Below, piece after piece: positions 52,512-63,215 of a stretch of DNA of 64,000 nt (positions within the stretch are counted from its first letter, which is position 1; each line of letters begins with the position of its first letter). The DNA is from Paroedura picta (lineage: Eukaryota; Chordata; Lepidosauria; Squamata; Gekkonidae), in NCBI RefSeq assembly GCF_049243985.1, contig NC_135370.1, positions 167,489,824-167,553,823 of the forward strand, in the 5' to 3' direction. The translations under genes and the position numbers were made by a program. Under the pieces are notes generated by a model, which saw nothing but the letters and a program-made list of their open reading frames with translations, ran no database searches and had not been told where the DNA came from.

Positions 52512-52685
52512 TCCTAGAGGTTCTGCTGTTTCAATACAACAGTACTGTTACCACTGTGCTCCTTTGCACAGCTAAAACTTGTTTGAAAATGCTGGAGGTG
52601 TTTAATAGCAGGAACGAAGGATGGAAGCAAAGATCTTGTTTCTGAAATTGCTTTGTTTCCTTCCCAGAGCATACTGTCTTGGGGG

Positions 52686-52691
52686 AATAAA
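52686..52691 (+). terminator. Poly(A) signal of ZNF839
   Basis: AATAAA in 'gggggaataaaattattt', about 520 bases after the stop. Cleavage is expected near 52705. Confidence 0.65.
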
Positions 52692-53378
52692 ATTATTTAA
52701 CATGTATTTTTCTAATTTAAATGTTGAAATACTATGCATTATATATTTTGCTAGGTTGAATGAGTTTAGAGTAGTAATCAAAAACGTCTGAGGACTAAAC
52801 TGCTTGATAACGGAGAGATGCTCCTTATAGGTTGCATTGCCTACTTGTTTGATACAATCTTCCCAGAATGAATTAAGCAGATATGTTGCACTGTTTCTTG
52901 ACAATGTTCTGATAAAGTAAAGGATGTTCTGAGATCGAACTGCTAAGAAATATTAAAAACAAAGATACTTGAAATCTATGTAGTCTCATATTCTATAACA
53001 GATTTAGTGGTTCTATATCATGGCCCCCTCAACTTGAAAAAATCAGCTCTGGAAACTATGGTATTTCATTACCTTTGCACAAGCTTGCTTAAATTCATTG
53101 TTAGGTGCATGATTTGAAACAGTAATTCAATTCTATGCATGAGGCATCAGCACATGGCTTGACCAATGTAAGTTCACCTTTCTGGCCTATTACTCAACAG
53201 ATATGTAAAGTATGGTCTTAATAGCTCCTGCTAACACTGGCATCACATCAGTGGTGCAGTCTTACATTCTTGAGTAGAAAGCCCTGCAGTAGATTGTAAT
53301 ATATAGCTAACATGGATATTGCTTTGATTCAGATAGGGTGAAGTCAAAATTTACTTAACTAAGGACAATCCCCTAACC

Positions 53379-53689
53379 CAGGCTTTAACAATCAGGGTTT
53401 CGTGAAACCCTGGGGTTTCTTGACAGCCCTGGAAAAGTTTCCTGAATGGGCAGGAGTTAATTAATTTTGCATTTATTTGTTATATGATCTCATGGTCATG
53501 CCGTCCCATTCCCCCCTTCCTAAAAGGGCCAATTATGGGCCTGGAGGGGGTGGGGACAGACTCTGGTTGGGCACGTACACAACTATGCTTCCCAACCATA
53601 TTCTGCTCAATTGTGCCACATTTGGGACTTCTTAAAGCCTGAAGTATGTTTCAAGGCTTTCTCAATGGTAAAAAGGGTAAGGAAGGTTT
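53379..53689. mobile_element. hAT non-autonomous element, family C, between ZNF839 and CINP
   Basis: Starts CAGGCTTTAACAATC; the right end is worn (GGTAAGGAAGGTTT). Exact duplication CCCTAACC at 53371-53378 and 53690-53697. Confidence 0.78.
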
Positions 53690-54725
53690 CCCTAACCAGA
53701 GTTTAATTAAACAATTATTTTTAATTCTGTCTGAATAGGCTCTTTGTCTGCCTAATGTCATTAAGCAGATGTACAGTTAAGCGAAACAAGGTAAAAATCC
53801 ACATGCTCTTGGCGGGTGAATGATTTGTTGCTGAAGGAAATTTAGAATCTTTTTATTGGTTGGCTGAAGGCCATTCATTGAAGGGCAAGTGATACCTCTC
53901 TGGCTTCAGAGGAGAATTAAGTCACGTGGAACTGCTTTACCTGTTCCCCATTCAGGTTTTGGAATACATCCTTTGTTTTAAATGCCATCTTGATTATGGC
54001 TACTATAATCACAATAAGTCCTACAATTTGTCACAGTTATCCTCTAGCGTTCTGTGGTGCACAGTAAGATAGATTTGATCGTACTAACTCTACAGGTATG
54101 CCAGTATACATTCTATTAGCTGGATTCTTTTTTTCGTTATTTTTTTCGTTACTACTTCATCTGGAAATCCTCGTGCCTCATATGGCAGTTGACTTTTTCC
54201 ACAAACAGCTTCTCACTTCCTCCATTCAGATTTTTTGGGTCTGATCTTTGTGGAAGTTAGAACCCTTTTGGTGTAGACTGTCAAATTACTGGCTTTAGGT
54301 GCCTGTTTTTCGGGTACCTTTGTACATGCAGTCACAACAACTACAAGCAATTGCTACAAACTGAATCAGCTAGAACTGATCTGCTAAGGAAACTGCATCT
54401 TGGTGCTTGACTCAGGATTCAAATCTTCTAAACTGAGGGTTGTGGGGAGAACAGATGCTGAAATACCTTGAAACAAAATGAATATCGCCGGCCAAATATT
54501 GCTCTAAAATGTCACATATTTTACTTTTTAGTCAGGTATACCTATAAAAGTCATAATAAAATCATTAATTCAGTAAAAATAAAACCCTTTTCCAGGATAG
54601 GATTATATAAACATACCAAAATATATTAAATATTATTATGAACATATTAAATTATGAACATATTAAAGGATTCTGCAGTTCAGCTTTCATCCAAGGATTT
54701 TCAGGGTAGGAGGTTTTTCCAGTAC
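53690..54725. other. CINP 3' UTR and flank
   Basis: No repeat family is recognised. A minus-strand AATAAA lies at 53853-53858, a possible poly(A) signal about 870 bases past the CINP stop. Confidence 0.4.
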
Positions 54726-54931
54726 CTACTGGAGAGATCTGTGTCCCGTTTCCAATAACATACTTTCTAACAGAACTCTGCTGCTGTGTTCAATATAAGG
54801 CTGATATAACCATGATGACAGGTAGACCATTAAGAGATCTTGGTTAGCAGTATGTGCAATCTCTTGCACAATAGTTTGCTTCAATTTCAATTCCATTGAG
54901 TACATTTCTAGGAGTTTGACAGAAGCTTCAT
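54726..54931 (-). CDS. CINP: CINP exon 5, last coding exon
   Basis: Encodes EASVKLLEMYSMELKLKQTI to LLETGHRSLQ and the stop at 54728-54726. Acceptor tttatttcag. Confidence 0.95.
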
Positions 54932-57900
54932 CTGAAATAAAAAGCAAAATCAAGAAGTTGTTCTACAGTGACATCTTTTGGTTTTTATAATACCAAACAC
55001 TACAATATTTGATTTTTTAAAAATGTTTATGCCACCCTCCATTTATCATTTTAGGAGATTAAAATACCGCAACTTTTAAGTACCCCAAAGGAGATTTTCT
55101 ACCCTAGCCCTGCTGAAAAAAAAAATCTAATTTAACTTTATGCAATACAGGGAATTGTTAAGTACAAAAATACAGTATAATCCTGGAAATCCATAATCCA
55201 CTTGATAGAACTGCAGTCCAGTCAGCATGAGCTACACTGAACTAACTGAATGTATTTTGGCTATTGTTTTCAACTAACAGCCATCTTTTTGAACTAGAAA
55301 GGGACAATCCATTTCAAAAGAAGAATTGACTTACAGAAATAGGGTGTGGGCCATGTGTGGAATAATGATGTCTTATGGTCTCCATGGTGGTATTTTTCCA
55401 AGTCACAGACTCCTTTAGTTGTTGAACAGAGCTTCTCCATTTTCTGATGTATTTTTATCTTAAGGGATTTGAGAACAAACGCATAGGTAAGGTGTTTAAT
55501 GTAAGAACTGGGCTGCAGCTCATTTTAACAGTAAGCATATCTCACACCAGGTTCTTTGATTCTTCCATTTTACTTGCTTAGAGGATTTCAGTGTTGGGAA
55601 AAGACTTCTCCCCGTAAGCCTAAATAACTAAAATGGAGGCACACTGCTAGTCAAGGTGCCTGGTCAGGACTATAAATTCTCAGTGTTTTTTTCAAGTGAT
55701 AAAATGCTTTCTGCACTTCTGAATGGCTTCAATAAAGGTAGAAGAAGAAGAGTTGGTTCTTATATGCCGCTTTTCCCTACCTGAAGGAGGCTCAAAGCGC
55801 CTTCCCTTTCCTTCTCCACAACAAACACCCTGTGGGGTGGGTGAGGCTGAGAGAGCCCTGATATCACTGCTCGGTCAGAACAGTTTTATCAGTGCCGTGA
55901 TGAGCCCAAGGTCACCCAGCTGGTTGCATGTGGGGGAGCGCAGAATCGAACCTGGCATGCCAGATTAGAAGTCCGCACTCCTAACCACTACACCCAACTG
56001 ATAGACATATTCATTCCTTGAAGCCCCGTTTAGGTCTCTATGAATGGATGTGGACTTAACAGACAGGTCAATACAGTTACTAGGGAAGAAAAATGAGCAG
56101 ATTTACTATTTCACAGTGTGGCCTTAGTTTAAAAAGAGGAGTGTAATTATGGTGAAGAAGAGTACCATATTTTCAAGGGTCCCAAGTAGTTCTGCACAGT
56201 TCTCTTCCAACTCAACATTGTAATCGGGTGGCAGGCTTCTGTCATTGGAGGCAACATTTTCACATTCTATCTCCAACTTGTCTTTAAACCTAAAAAAATT
56301 GTTTTTCCATTATTGAACCTGGTTATTCTTTCTACCCTCTCTAGCTGTCAACAGCATTGTTGCCCAGAAGAAATACTCTCTTCCCCCACCATACACACCA
56401 GGGAGAAGGTGCCTCACCCCTGGATTCTTATGCCTCTGATGTATCAGTCAAGGGAGAGTCCCTCTCACATTTTGGAAAATATATTCTCTGCCATTAAAGA
56501 GCATTCTAAAACACAAGTTTTAATAAAATAAATGCCAACTAAGCCCCCAAGTCACCAACTGTCAAGAGCCTGTCTTGGATACCTGGCGATTACTTTACCT
56601 CTACTAGGCTGATACTTATGATTCACTCTACTCCTAGTGTGGTCAACTAATGAACTGTACTCAGCAGGCTTCTGAAGGCAGAGGCAGAACATTAACTAGG
56701 CCAATTTCTATTACTGCCTAAACTGGTCTCTTCTGCCTTTTAATTTTAAGTCAGTCAAGTTCCCTATGCTTTACCAGTCTCTCTGTGGCCCCTTTTAGTG
56801 CCTCCCAAAGCTGGACTTTTCCTGTGCAAGTTCAAGCTCCAACAGATAAATAGTTGTTGTTTTTTTTAAAACAGGGCTATTTTTGCAAAGCAATTTGTAT
56901 TCAGCCACCTTTGGAACTTTGAGATAAACTTGGAACCAGGCCAACACTCTCTGACCCTCAAGGACTGTCTCCCCCTTCCCCTTGATATTCAAGGGATCCA
57001 TCCAAATGAGAAGGAGTCTGCTTAGCTTCTGAGCCTGGACTAGTTTGGGCCATCCAGGTCAGGGATACCATGTACACCACCTGAACGTCCCAAAAGAAAC
57101 ACAAGACTGCTTTAGGTGCACTTAAGAAAAGCTTATCTATCTACAGGGGAATTGTTTGTGTGACAGCATGCAGAATCATGAATCCCTGGAGAAGAGCCTA
57201 ATGCTGGGAGCGATCGAGGGCAAAAGAAGAAGGGGACGACAGAGAATGAGGTGGATGGATGGAGTCACTGAAGCAGTAGGTGCAAACTTAAATGGACTCC
57301 GGGGAATGGTAGAGGACAGGAAGACCTGGAGGATCATTGTCCATGGGGTCCCGATGGGTTGGACACGACTTTGCACATAACAACAACAACAAATGCAGAA
57401 TCATTGTTTTTTCTTGGTGGGTAACAGTAATTTCTTAATATAAATATTGCATGGTGTGAATGTTTAAAAGACCACCAGCTAACTGAATTGTAACAACAGA
57501 GATGACCTTTGTAAGGGTAGTGCGGACATTTATTACCCTGTAGCAATTTTGATATTCACGATTTTGGTAGCACTGGTCATTCCATTTTCATTCAACTTCT
57601 CCCATTTCATTATCAAATTGTGCCAGTCTGCTGCATTATCTTTAATTTTTCTTGCACTGACTGATAACCCCGGTGTTTTAGGAGTAAGGCTTCTTCCTGT
57701 TCAGAAAACACAAAATCAAAAGTGCTCTAAATCAGGAAAATTAAAGGTAGCTGCAAGATCCCGTTCTTCAAGTTGCCTTCTGGGTTTTTACATCATGCTT
57801 CCAATTTACATTTCCCTCATTTCCCTATGCTTTTTATAACCCCCCCCCCTACCTACAGCCCTGACCTGGATGGCTCAGCCAGCCCAACCTCCTCAGATTT

Positions 57901-59484
57901 TGAAAGCCCAGCAAGATTGTACCTGGTTATTAGCAGGGTCACTATGCAGTACCAGAAAATGACAAACTATCTCCAATTGGAATAATTGATTTGAACAAGT
58001 AGAATGTAGTGTTACTATGACTAGCATAATGTAATGTAACTTGGAATAATATATATATGCTATTCTCTGGTCTGTGAACAGAGAAAGCCAAATGTTCTGC
58101 TTCAAAGAAGATCATGTCCCAAGATGCTTCTGTGCCTGAGAGGACAGGCAGGGTACAGAAGGGCAAGGTCTCAGCTAATTGCTGTCAACAACTGATTATC
58201 TATTTGCCCATTATTTTCTTAATGTGGACACATTTGTTGTATACCAAATGTCTCCCATGCAGTTCTATCTCAAGTGGATGCAAACCAATCCAAATTTCTT
58301 TTTCCCTATTTCTCTCTGGAATCTATTAACCATTTTCATTATGCTGTATGTGAATTTACTCTCACACTCTACCTGTAAGTTTGAACTGATTCTTTCCATG
58401 ACATTGTATCTGAGGAAGTGTGCTTGCACACGAAAGTTCATACCTTGAATCAAACTCCTGGTCTTAAAGGTGCCCCTGGACTCAAACTTTGTTATCCTAC
58501 TGGGCCGTCATGAACTGGCTGTTATTTGAGGGCGTTTTCTGCCACGCAGCTAGAACTTGATGTTTAACGTGTATCAACCTGCTACTCACTGGTTATATCG
58601 GCCTTTGCAAATGTTATTAGTGAATCTATCCCCCTTATCCTTTTTACAATCCCCTACCTACAGCCCTAACCTGGATGGCTCGGACCAGCCCAACCTCCTT
58701 AGATCTTGGAAGCCCAGCAGAATTAACCCTGGTTACTTTGAGTTCAGTGGCACCTTGAAGATGCACAAAATGTAATTATGGATGCATGCACATGAAAGCT
58801 TCTGACCTGAATTTGATGTGGGTCTTCAAGACTGCTCCAGACAGACACTGCTTCCTCTCCCCGCCCACCCCCAAACTGCAAGTTTAGAATAGAGCTGGGG
58901 TAGTCAAACTGCGGCTCTCCAGATGTCCATGGACTACAATTCCCATAAGCCCCTGCCAGCAAATGGGAATTGTAGTCCATGGACATCTGGAGGGCCGCAG
59001 TTTGACAACCCCTGGACTAGAGACACATCAAGCCAGCAATGTCTGGTGACGTTCTGTTATTTGGGTAAAAACCCTATTTTAACAAGCTTCAGCTTATGTT
59101 GAGTAGAATCCCGTGGTCAGGAAAACGTAAGGAGATGGAAGTCCAAGAATCATAGAACCATAGAGTTGGAAGGAACGTCCAGGGTCATTTAGTCCAACCA
59201 TGCATGAACTCACAACTACCTGCTCACCCCTATTGACCCCAATTCCATGCCCAAGTGATCCCCCCAAATCAAAAGAGAAAAATCTGCAGAATCCAGCCTG
59301 GCCTGGAGGAAATTCACCCACCATCCCACAGTGGCGATCAGCCATTCCCTGGGTATGCAAGGAAGGGCCACGAGAGACAAACCCTGGCACATCCCTTCCT
59401 GCCCACCCACTCACCATCTGCTGGGGAAGCAACCTCGACTCCCGCCCCTTCCCTGCCAAGCCCCCCAGCAGCCTTACCCGCCAT
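54726..59484 (-). CDS. CINP: CINP, cyclin-dependent kinase 2-interacting protein
   Basis: Five coding exons join in phase throughout: 59478-59484, 57537-57696, 56166-56289, 55335-55458 and 54726-54931, giving 621 bases and 206 residues (human 212). It starts MAGRSLTPKTPGLSVSARKI and ends VLLESMLLETGHRSLQ. The fold is largely helical, with charged repeats near the centre (VELEENCAELLGTLENMIK). In other vertebrates CINP binds CDK2 and ATRIP in replication checkpoint control, and is part of the SPATA5-SPATA5L1-C1orf109-CINP AAA-ATPase complex used in ribosome and replisome maintenance. It is divergent from the probable TECPR2 promoter and convergent with ZNF839. Confidence 0.95.
55335..55458 (-). 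CDS. CINP: CINP exon 4
   Basis: Encodes IKIHQKMEKLCSTTKGVCDL then KTSLFHTWPTPYF. Acceptor atcccttaag, donor gtaagt. Confidence 0.93.
55737..56000 (-). repeat. tRNA-derived SINE in CINP intron 3
   Basis: Full reverse copy: head ggtgtagtggttaggagtgc, B box ggttcgattct, 'gtttgttgtgg' core, and a cttcttcttct tail. Confidence 0.87.
56166..56289 (-). CDS. CINP: CINP exon 3
   Basis: Encodes FKDKLEIECENVASNDRSLP then DYNVELEENCAELLGTLENM. Acceptor tttttttag, donor gtactc. Confidence 0.93.
57010..57075 (-). repeat. 5S rRNA-derived SINE fragment
   Basis: 'cttagcttctgagcctggac' and 'tgggccatccaggtcaggg' are the reverse of the family's head. Confidence 0.5.
57180..57392 (+). mobile_element. BovB, 5'-truncated copy in CINP intron 2
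   Basis: 213 bases of BovB 3' end, tail cataacaacaacaacaa. Exact 12-bp duplication ATGCAGAATCAT at 57168-57179 and 57393-57404. Confidence 0.95.
57537..57696 (-). CDS. CINP: CINP exon 2
   Basis: Encodes RSLTPKTPGLSVSARKIKDN, then AADWHNLIMKWEKLNENGMT, the most conserved part of the protein. Acceptor ttctgaacag, donor gtaata. Confidence 0.95.
57855..58745 (+). repeat. Two 5S-derived SINE heads and a foldback-repeat piece in CINP intron 1
   Basis: 57862-57945 and 58665-58740 share 'acctggatggctc', 'cagcccaacctcct' and 'agcccagcaga'-type text. 58405-58500 is a foldback-repeat fragment (ctggtcttaaaggtgcccct). Confidence 0.6.
58895..59014. mobile_element. Palindromic hAT MITE, family A, in CINP intron 1
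   Basis: Starts CTGGGGTAGTCAAACTGCGG; flanks GAATAGAG (58887-58894) and GACTAGAG (59015-59022) match at 7 of 8. Confidence 0.83.
59145..59400 (-). mobile_element. CR1 3' fragment next to the CINP promoter
   Basis: 'aatcatagaaccatagagtt' and 'gtcatttagtccaaccatgc' are a reversed CR1 3' end. It stops about 80 bases from the CINP start codon. Confidence 0.7.
59478..59484 (-). CDS. CINP: CINP exon 1, seven coding bases
   Basis: ATGGCGG precedes donor gtaagg. The spare G joins GA of exon 2 to give Gly. The start lies in the CpG island. Confidence 0.85.
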
Positions 59485-59559
59485 CCTCGCCCGGCCCGGC
59501 CCAGCCCACCCGGCGTTCCGGCGGAGGCCGCTCCCCGCGGAAGTGCGCTCACGTCCGGC

Positions 59560-59693
59560 TCCGCCCCTCAGGTCCGTCCCGCCGCTGCCGCCTGGAGGCC
59601 GCGGTCGCGCTGGGCTTTCCCTTCCCGGCGCGGCTGGGGGCTGGCGAGCCATGCCCGCCCCAAGAACCACGGAGGGCCCCGGGCCCTGCTGAG
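59560..59693 (+). other. TECPR2: Candidate TECPR2 exon 1 (noncoding)
   Basis: A good donor (gctgag|gtgagg) ends a GC-rich segment at 59693. TECPR2 lies head-to-head with CINP in other amniotes and its start codon is usually in exon 2. I searched by eye for its first coding exon to 64000 and found none. The left edge is a guess. Confidence 0.4.
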
Positions 59694-60035
59694 GTGAGGC
59701 GGCGGGACGCGGCCTAGTCTGGCGGGGCCGTTGCCATCGCGACGGGCGGCGGGGGTCCCAGGGGTGCCCGGGCAGGAGGAGCCTGCCCTGCTTTGGAAAC
59801 ACGGGCTCCTGCCCGCCCAGTCCCTTTAGGGGCGGCTCGGCTTCTGCGAGCCCTTTGCAGAGAATCCTTTAGCCCCTTAAATACGGAATCATTTGTTTTG
59901 GTAGCGGCTGTCTGTGGGCAAGCGGCTGCTTGAGATTTGTCACCCTGGCAGGGTTGTTGTAGGTGGCTGCGGGCGCCCTGCGCAAACCCGGGAGTGCTCC
60001 TTTGGCGAGGTCCTGTTGAGCGTATTTCTTAAAGG

Positions 60036-60280
60036 AAAGAGTTGTTGGTTTTCCTACCCCGCTTTTCACTCCCCGAAGGAGTCTCAAAGCGGCTCCCAGT
60101 CGCCTTCCCTTCCTCTCCCCCAAACAAGCAGCCCGTGAGGAAGGGGGACCCGGGAGAGCTCCGACAGGACTGCTCTGTGAGAACAGCTCTAGCAGGACTG
60201 TGACAGGCTGCACGGGGAGGAGCAGGGAATCAAACCCAGCTCGCCAGCTTAGAAGCCACTACACCACGCTGGCTCGCAGA
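60036..60280 (-). repeat. tRNA-derived SINE
   Basis: Reverse copy with 'cttttcactccccgaaggag', a worn core (cccaaacaagcagcccgtga) and head 'agccactacaccacgctggc'. Confidence 0.8.
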
Positions 60281-61499
60281 TGAACTTGAGGGGAATAGAA
60301 ATCTACTGTGCAATTTTGGAGTTTGCTAAATGTATGTGTATGTAGTTAGTATTACAGAGGAATGTATTTGGATTTACTCAGCAAGGATTAGTTGCCTCCT
60401 TTCTATACTTTGGACATCCGTTTATACTTGACTGCAGAGGTGTTTTTTTTTTTTTTTTGGCTTATAGGTGGTCTTGGGCTGCCTAATGAAGTTAGTGGCT
60501 GGGAGCATGGAGATGGGAGTGGCTAGCTAGCTACTCCCAAGTGTTAGTTACTCCTGATGTATATCTGGGGGTATTGCAATAGTTTAGTTACATTTGACTT
60601 TTTCATCATTGGTGGTGGTGGGGAGAGTCATTGCTCTGTGTTGAACAGGGAAGAATCTGTTCTTTTCCCCTTGTAGTCCTGGGTTTTATTTCCCCTGCCC
60701 TTTAACAAAGCACAAATATCTCTTTTGCTTCCTTCTCCATCCAGCAGACATTAGAGTGGGGAAATGCACACTTCTTAGGCAGCTTCTCATCCTACAAAAT
60801 GCTTTATTGAAGATTGCATTGTGTGTAGTCATCAGCTGCTGAGACAAAAAGCAGACCTCTGGGAGTCTTCCCCTAGCGAATGCGCTTATATAGTTCCTAT
60901 CTATGGCAGATGCTGCAGTGATTGGAGGAAATTGGGTGGAGTCCCCTTCTGGTGATAGACTCCCAGTTCTTAGCAACCCTTTGCCCCTTAGTGGTTTACC
61001 TTGCTCACCTTGCTGCGTGGTGCTTGTTGAATTTTCCTTCAGAGATATTCTGTGTATGTTGCTAATGTTGGTTGCAGACTTTGTGGGGAAAGACATATCT
61101 CATGGCCCACTTTGTTTGCTTTTTAACAAATGGGTGAAGGTTTGGCAAAGCGGCAATTAATGCTGCCTTTCAAAATATACCTTCGCTTTGCTTCCTCATT
61201 TAAGCTACAAGAGGAGAGACTGTCCTTTGTCCATTCCTGCTCCTACAGAAGAATAACACCCTAATTTGTTTGGTCAGCTAGAGAAATGCGTCTTAGCCTA
61301 GAACAAGGGGTTGAATATGCTGAACTTTAGGGTCTGTTAAAGCTGAAGGATTCTTTGATGGGACATAGTTGGCAGAGTGAGTGTGAATCCATATTTATTC
61401 AGGCTTGAGACTAATGTTCATAGGAGGAAGCATATAAATATGATGTAATTTTGGCTCTCCGCAGGTGTTGTTGTTATACTCTCATACATCTTTTTGGAA
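60281..61499. other. Probable TECPR2 intron 1, no repeat recognised
   Basis: No exon, RNA gene or clear repeat family is seen. Confidence 0.4.
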
Positions 61500-61750
61500 T
61501 TATAAGAAGACAACCTAGTTTTTGTACCCTGCTTTTTACTACCCAAAGGAGTCTCAAAGCAGCTTACAATCACCTACTCTTCCTCTTCTCACAGCGGACA
61601 CCCTGTGAGGTAGGTGAGGCCAAGGGAGCTCAGAGAGAACTGTGACTGGCCCAAGGTCACCCAGCTGGCTGCATGTGAAAGAGTAGGGAATCAAACCCGA
61701 TTCTCCAGATTAGAGGAGGCTGCTCTTAACCATTACACCATGCTGGCTCC
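61500..61750 (-). repeat. tRNA-derived SINE
   Basis: Reverse copy with the 'cacagcggacaccctgtgag' core and the head 'aaccattacaccatgctggc'. Confidence 0.82.
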
Positions 61751-62306
61751 CAGAGGAAGTTACATATATTAGCTTTTCAGCACGATCACAATCGCACTGC
61801 ATCCCTTTTTTTAATGTCGCTGTAATTCTGACACTTTACATTGACATAGTGCTGTAGTTTGAGAGCTGTACCATAGGATTTTCTCATATCACTGGTGGGC
61901 AAAATTACGGCTCACTTTCTTTGGCCATATCACGCGATCCAACTCAGTGGAGAAAGCAATTATGCTAGGATTGGTCAGTGGAAGAAGGAAAGCAGCCTGA
62001 CAGAGAGCACAGTGGTTGGATACGATCGGGGTGGCCACTGGCCAGAACATTGCATGGCTGAGGGAGGTGGTGTGGGATTGGGGATCATGGTGAAAGCTGA
62101 GCCATGGGATTGCCAAGAGTCGTTGTCAGTTGAATGGCTGACAAGTGCTGTAGTATGCTCAAAGCATTTCACGTGCGTTATTTGTAATACTTATCAGCCT
62201 TGGTAAGGTAGGCCAATAACGGTGCAGATTCTGTTCAGTTCTCAGAAGTCTCAGTTTATTCAGTCAGAGCTGACTCCCATGTAAGCATAAATAGGACTGT
62301 AGCCTT

Positions 62307-62577
62307 TAGCCAGTTTGGTGTAGTGGTTAGGAGTGTGGACTTCTAATCTGGTGAGCCGGATTCGATTCTGCACTTCCCAAATGCAGCCAGCTGGGTGACC
62401 TTGGGCTCCCACGGCACTGATAAAGGTCTTCTGACCGAGCAGTAATATCAGGGCTCCCTCAGCCTCACCTTCCACACAGGGTGTCTGTTGTGGGGGAGAG
62501 GAAAGGGAAGGCAAGCTGCTTTGAGACTCCTTCGGGTAGAGAAAAGCGGCATATAAGAACCAACTCTTCTTCTTAAT
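62307..62577 (+). repeat. tRNA-derived SINE, best forward copy
   Basis: Head ggtgtagtggttaggagtgt (A box), B box ggattcgattct, body 'cagccagctgggtgaccttg', core 'gggtgtctgttgtggg', and tail cttcttctt. Useful as the reference for the other copies. Confidence 0.9.
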
Positions 62578-62594
62578 TAGTTACAGTGGAATTT

Positions 62595-62700
62595 TTAGTA
62601 TTTCAGAATATCACAGAGTTGGAAGAGACCACAAATGGCCCTCCAGTCCAGGCCCACCCCCACCCCACTCTTCTTGGGGACTTAAAAATCACACACTCCT
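62595..62700 (-). mobile_element. CR1 3' fragment
   Basis: 'tatcacagagttggaagaga' resembles the reversed CR1 end. Confidence 0.5.
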
Positions 62701-63029
62701 GACAGGTGCTCTCCAAAAAGCTTGGAGCTCTTGAAATAAAAATAAAGCCCTATAAAGGGCACTTTATAATAAAGCACGGGACTCTCTGGTTACCCAACAC
62801 AGCTTTCATGTGGAAACTGAGAAATGAAACCAGGTAGCTGACATTGACCTTAACTGACATCACCCTTAACTTTTGATGCTGGCCTCACTCCGGCTTTGAA
62901 CTTGACATGTTTCATGTACTGGTAGAAGATGGCAGCTGAACCTTCCCTGTTGGTAGTCATTATGGCGAACAGTATATGGGGATGCCTTGTGTTCTATGGG
63001 CATCGTAATTTTATATTGTATGAGGGGCT

Positions 63030-63215
63030 GGAAGTCTGGGTGGCCCAGGCTAGGCCAATCTCCTCAGATCTCAGAAGCTGAGCAGGGTGAATCTTGGCTA
63101 GTACCTGGATGGGAAGGAAGCCCAGGCTTGCTATGCAGAGGTAGGCAATGGCAAACCGCCTCTGTGTGCCTTACGAGTTGTCTCAGAAGCAACTTGACAA
63201 GACTCTCTGACAGTG
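63030..63215 (+). repeat. 5S rRNA-derived SINE
   Basis: 'atctcagaagctgagcaggg', 'ctagtacctggatgggaagg' and 'gaggtaggcaatggcaaacc' follow the 5S-derived family order. Confidence 0.8.

Larger units (their letters stand above)
59440..59760. promoter_or_regulatory. CpG island, probable shared CINP/TECPR2 promoter
   Basis: GC-rich. An ETS-type site cgcggaagtg lies at 59536-59545, a ctcacgtcc element near 59549, and several GC boxes. CINP reads left from 59484. No TATA box is seen. Confidence 0.65.

Noticed and set aside
18780-62577. Functional tRNA genes
   Set aside because: The A and B box-like sequences belong to SINE heads with long non-tRNA bodies and tails.
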